A stretch of 64,000 nucleotides of DNA from Lentzea cavernae. GTDB lineage: Bacteria > Actinomycetota > Actinomycetes > Mycobacteriales > Pseudonocardiaceae. The DNA lies in contig NZ_BNAR01000002.1 of NCBI RefSeq assembly GCF_014653695.1, positions 558,001 through 622,000 on the forward strand, read 5' to 3'. This document shows positions 61,432 to 64,000 of the stretch, one piece after another. How positions within the stretch are numbered: the first letter of the stretch is position 1; the number at the start of each line of letters is the position of its first letter. The position numbers were made by a program, and so were the translations under genes. The notes under the pieces were generated by a model. The model was not told the DNA's origin, searched no databases, and saw only the letters and a program-made list of their open reading frames with translations.

Positions 61432-63648
61432 GTGACCATTGGCAGCACTGTTTTCGGTTACCCCCGCATCGGGCCGAAGCGCGAGCTGAAGCGCGCGGTC
61501 GAGCAGTACTGGGCCGGCACGATCGACGAGGCGGCACTGCGGGAGGCCGCCGGGGACCTCAGGGCGCGGACGTGGGCCGAGCTGTCCGAGCTGGACTCGG
61601 TGCCCTCCAACACGTTCTCGTTCTACGACCACGTGCTCGACACCTCGGCGCTGTTCGGTGCGATCCCCCAGCGGTTCCGCGACCTGGGTCTGTCCGAACT
61701 GGACACGTACTTCGCGGCGGCGCGCGGGCGTGGCGGGGCCGCGGCCCTGGAGCTGACGAAGTGGTTCGACACGAACTACCACTACCTGGTGCCGGAACTG
61801 GGCCCCGGCACGGAGTTCCGGCTGGCCGGTGACAAGCCGGTCGCCGAGTACCGCGAGGCCCGCGAGCTCGGCATCACGACGCGGCCCGTGCTGCTCGGGC
61901 CGGTGACGTACCTGCTGCTGGCCAAGGGCACCACCCCGGGGTTCGACCCGATCACGCTGCTCGACAGCCTGCTGGAGGCCTACGCCGCACTGCTCGGCCG
62001 CCTGCACGCCGAGGGTGTGGAGTGGGTGCAGCTCGACGAACCCGCGTTCACCGCCGACCGCACGTCCGCCGAGCTCGGCGCCCTGCGGCGCGCCTACCGC
62101 GTGCTGGGTGGCCTGCCCGGACGGCCGAAGCTGCTCGTCACCGGTTACTACGGCGACCTGGGCGAGGCGCTGCCGGTCCTGGCTGAGTCGCCGGTCGAGG
62201 CCATCGGCATCGACCTCGTCAGCGCGCCGGACACGTCGGTCGCGGTCCCCGCGTTGCGCGACAAGGTCCTGGTCGCCGGCCTGGTGGACGGGCGCAACGT
62301 GTGGCGCACCGATCTGCGGGCGGCGCTGGCCAAGGCGGCGTCGCTGCTGGGGTCGGCGGGCGAGGTCGTCGTGTCGTCGTCCTCCACGCTGCTGCACGTG
62401 CCGTACGACCTCGAGGCCGAGAACCTCGAGCCGGACGTGCGGGCGCGGCTGGCGTTCGCGCGGCAGAAGGTGCGCGAGATCGTGGTGCTGGGCAAGGCCT
62501 TGCGCGACGGGGAACTGCCCGGCGACGCGCGGCACGAGACGCCTCGGCCGCGCCGGGACGACCACGTGCGGGCGCGCATCGCGTCGTTGCGGCCGGAGCA
62601 CCGGGTTCGCGCGCCCTACGAGGAGCGTGCCGCGGCCCAGCAGGCCCGGCTGGGGCTGCCGCCGCTCGCGACCACGACGATCGGCTCGTTCCCGCAGACC
62701 GGTGACATCCGCAGGGCTCGGGCGGCGGTCCGCCGCGGTGAGATCGGCGAGGCCGAGTACGCGGCGCGGATGCGGGACGAGATCGCGCGCGTGATCGACC
62801 TGCAGGAGGACATCGGCCTGGACGTGCTGGTGCACGGCGAGCCGGAGCGCAACGACATGGTCCAGTACTTCGCCGAACACCTGGAAGGCTTCGCCTGCAC
62901 GGAGTTCGGGTGGGTGCAGTCGTACGGGTCGCGGTGCGTGCGGCCTCCGGTCGTTCACGGCGACGTCTCCCGTCCCGAGCCGATGACGGTGCCGTGGAGC
63001 ACCTACGCGCAGTCGCTGACGACCAAGCCGGTCAAGGGCATGCTGACCGGTCCGGTGACGATCCTCGCGTGGTCGTTCGTGCGCGACGACCAGCCGCTGG
63101 CCGACACCGCGGCCCAGGTGGCGCTGGCGCTGCGGGACGAGATCCGCGACCTGGAGGCCGCCGGGATCCGCGTGATCCAGGTCGACGAACCGGCGTTGCG
63201 CGAGCTGCTCCCGTTGCGCGGGAAGGACCAGCCGGCGTACCTGGAGTGGTCGGTCGGCGCGTTCCGGCTCGCCACCGCGGGCGCCACGACGGGCACCCAG
63301 GTGCACACCCACCTGTGCTACTCGGAGTTCGGCGAGGTGATCGGCGCGATCTCCGACCTCGACGCCGACGTCACGACCATCGAGGCGGCGCGGTCCAAGA
63401 TGGAGATCCTCGAGGGGCTGGAGTTCCCGCGCGGCATCGGTCCCGGCGTCTACGACATCCACTCGCCGCTGGTGCCGGGCGAGGACGACGTCGTCGCGCT
63501 GATCACCGAGGCGGTGCGCGCGGTGCCAGGTGAACGTTTGTGGATCAACCCCGACTGCGGGCTCAAAACTCGCGGTTACGCCGAGGTGGAGCCGGCGTTG
63601 CGGAACATGGTCGCCGCGGCCTCCCGCATGCGGTCAGAGCTGGGCTGA
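61432..63648 (+). CDS. metE: Cobalamin-independent methionine synthase
   Basis: The enzyme transfers the methyl of 5-methyltetrahydropteroyl-polyglutamate to homocysteine. The protein has 738 residues from GTG 61432 with GAGGAG 7 bases upstream. N-terminal half (~1-340): [15 protein letters not shown] and DEPAF, a degenerate repeat. C-terminal catalytic half (~400-738): [20 protein letters not shown], and zinc ligands H627 and C629 ([10 protein letters not shown]) and C709 (NPDCGLKTR). The cobalamin riboswitch upstream explains regulation: expressed when B12 is scarce. A terminator hairpin follows at 63659. Gene assignment is secure. Confidence 0.97.
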   Translation: MTIGSTVFGYPRIGPKRELKRAVEQYWAGTIDEAALREAAGDLRARTWAELSELDSVPSNTFSFYDHVLDTSALFGAIPQRFRDLGLSELDTYFAAARGRGGAAALELTKWFDTNYHYLVPELGPGTEFRLAGDKPVAEYREARELGITTRPVLLGPVTYLLLAKGTTPGFDPITLLDSLLEAYAALLGRLHAEGVEWVQLDEPAFTADRTSAELGALRRAYRVLGGLPGRPKLLVTGYYGDLGEALPVLAESPVEAIGIDLVSAPDTSVAVPALRDKVLVAGLVDGRNVWRTDLRAALAKAASLLGSAGEVVVSSSSTLLHVPYDLEAENLEPDVRARLAFARQKVREIVVLGKALRDGELPGDARHETPRPRRDDHVRARIASLRPEHRVRAPYEERAAAQQARLGLPPLATTTIGSFPQTGDIRRARAAVRRGEIGEAEYAARMRDEIARVIDLQEDIGLDVLVHGEPERNDMVQYFAEHLEGFACTEFGWVQSYGSRCVRPPVVHGDVSRPEPMTVPWSTYAQSLTTKPVKGMLTGPVTILAWSFVRDDQPLADTAAQVALALRDEIRDLEAAGIRVIQVDEPALRELLPLRGKDQPAYLEWSVGAFRLATAGATTGTQVHTHLCYSEFGEVIGAISDLDADVTTIEAARSKMEILEGLEFPRGIGPGVYDIHSPLVPGEDDVVALITEAVRAVPGERLWINPDCGLKTRGYAEVEPALRNMVAAASRMRSELG

Positions 63649-63658
63649 TGACGGCGCG

Positions 63659-63690
63659 ACCCCGGGACGTGATCGATTCCGTCCCGGGGT
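63659..63690 (+). terminator. Hairpin terminator of metE
   Basis: ACCCCGGGAC (63659-63668) pairs perfectly with GTCCCGGGGT (63681-63690) around a 12-nt loop, 11 bp after the metE stop, followed by TGTGAAATT. Confidence 0.82.
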
Positions 63691-63808
63691 TGTGAAATTC
63701 CCGGTACGGCAAAGATTTGGCGAAGCACCTAGACGTGAACGCCGTTCATGTACCACCTTCTGCCTGGCAAGGCCTCTCCGCTCCCCTGCTCCCCGGAGGC
63801 TGAAGTCG

Positions 63809-64000
63809 ATGAAGAGACTCCTGTCCGCGCTCGCCGGTGCCCTGCTGATCACCGCGCTCGTCCCCGGTGTCGCGTTCGCCGCACCGCCCCAGGCCATCCC
63901 CGCCAACTACGAGGAGGCCGACGGCAAGTGGCAGCCGGCGTTCGACTACGACGGCGACGGCTGCTACCCCACGCCCGCGATCTCGCCGAACGGTGACATC
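63809..64000 (+). CDS. NPP1 (necrosis-inducing) family-like secreted protein (partial, 5' end)
   Basis: Only the first 64 codons are in the window, from ATG 63809 with GGAGG 9 bases upstream. A signal peptide is clear (basic KR, hydrophobic core, AFA-AP cleavage near residue 25). The visible mature start, ADGKWQPAFDYDGDGCYP followed by TPAISPNGD, matches the conserved N-terminal part of NPP1/NLP proteins (their ...QPA...GC.P.PA pattern). NLPs are cytolytic toxins of plant pathogens, but actinomycete members are mostly uncharacterised. The catalytic heptapeptide lies outside the window, so the call rests on this part alone. Confidence 0.75.
   Translation, partial: MKRLLSALAGALLITALVPGVAFAAPPQAIPANYEEADGKWQPAFDYDGDGCYPTPAISPNGDI

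Overview
The window is about 70% G+C with codon third positions almost always G or C, GTG starts are frequent, and its gene families (AfsR-type NB-ARC regulator, DesK/NarL two-component pairs, a compact HrdB-like sigma factor, secreted TAP-type peptidases, NPP1-like protein) are typical of a filamentous actinomycete. The particular mix suggests Pseudonocardiales (Lentzea, Saccharothrix or Amycolatopsis relatives); that placement is inference. No rRNA, tRNA, CRISPR or prophage was seen. It reads as an ordinary chromosomal segment rich in secreted enzymes and one-component regulators.

Layout. 1-3508: the 5' part of an AfsR-like regulator diverges from an IclR regulator plus aldehyde dehydrogenase operon. 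A 161-bp MITE-like element sits exactly in the stop codons shared by the dehydrogenase and a convergent operon (3668-6362) of membrane beta-lactamase homologue, DesK-type kinase and NarL-type regulator. 6449-11000: a conserved unknown gene, a TetR/MFS efflux pair with a clear operator, a double-DUF427 protein and PRPP synthetase. 11415-19877: tandem duplicated secreted tripeptidyl aminopeptidases, an SF1 helicase with a C-terminal nuclease-like domain, an APH-fold kinase and a secreted subtilase. 20108-25402: a group 2 sigma factor, a CNNM/CorC protein, an anti-sigma-like ATPase, a membrane protein and a second DesK/NarL pair. 25399-35161: MpaB-type protein, FadR-type regulator with VOC protein, P450, TetR, a 1026-residue subtilase, NmrA-type reductase and S9 peptidase.

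35162-42702 is the most distinctive part: a 318-bp control region with phased CGCAA repeats and palindromes precedes two very large, modular, secreted beta-helix enzymes that resemble GH87 alpha-1,3-glucanases. They end in a strong hairpin whose descending arm carries the Shine-Dalgarno of the next gene, a universal stress protein. 43563-58073: lipoprotein, HSL-type esterase, secreted neutral ceramidase, EamA exporter with LysR, then a probable aromatic or acyl-ester group (acyl-CoA ligase, GAF/PucR regulator, MHS-type symporter, tannase/feruloyl esterase family protein), a LysR/MFS pair and a lipoprotein. 58178-64000: an E. coli-type argininosuccinate synthase, a small unknown protein, an iron-box controlled siderophore-interacting protein, a cobalamin riboswitch driving metE, and the 5' end of an NPP1-like secreted protein.

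Themes. Secretion dominates: four peptidases, two glucanase-like proteins, ceramidase, tannase-like esterase and NPP1-like protein suggest a saprophyte attacking microbial or plant cell-wall material. Three nutrient switches are readable from the DNA: iron (IdeR/DmdR box), cobalamin (riboswitch on metE) and possibly arginine (paired repeats before argG). Gene packing is tight: seven of eleven convergent pairs overlap at their ends, and an eighth did before the MITE inserted.
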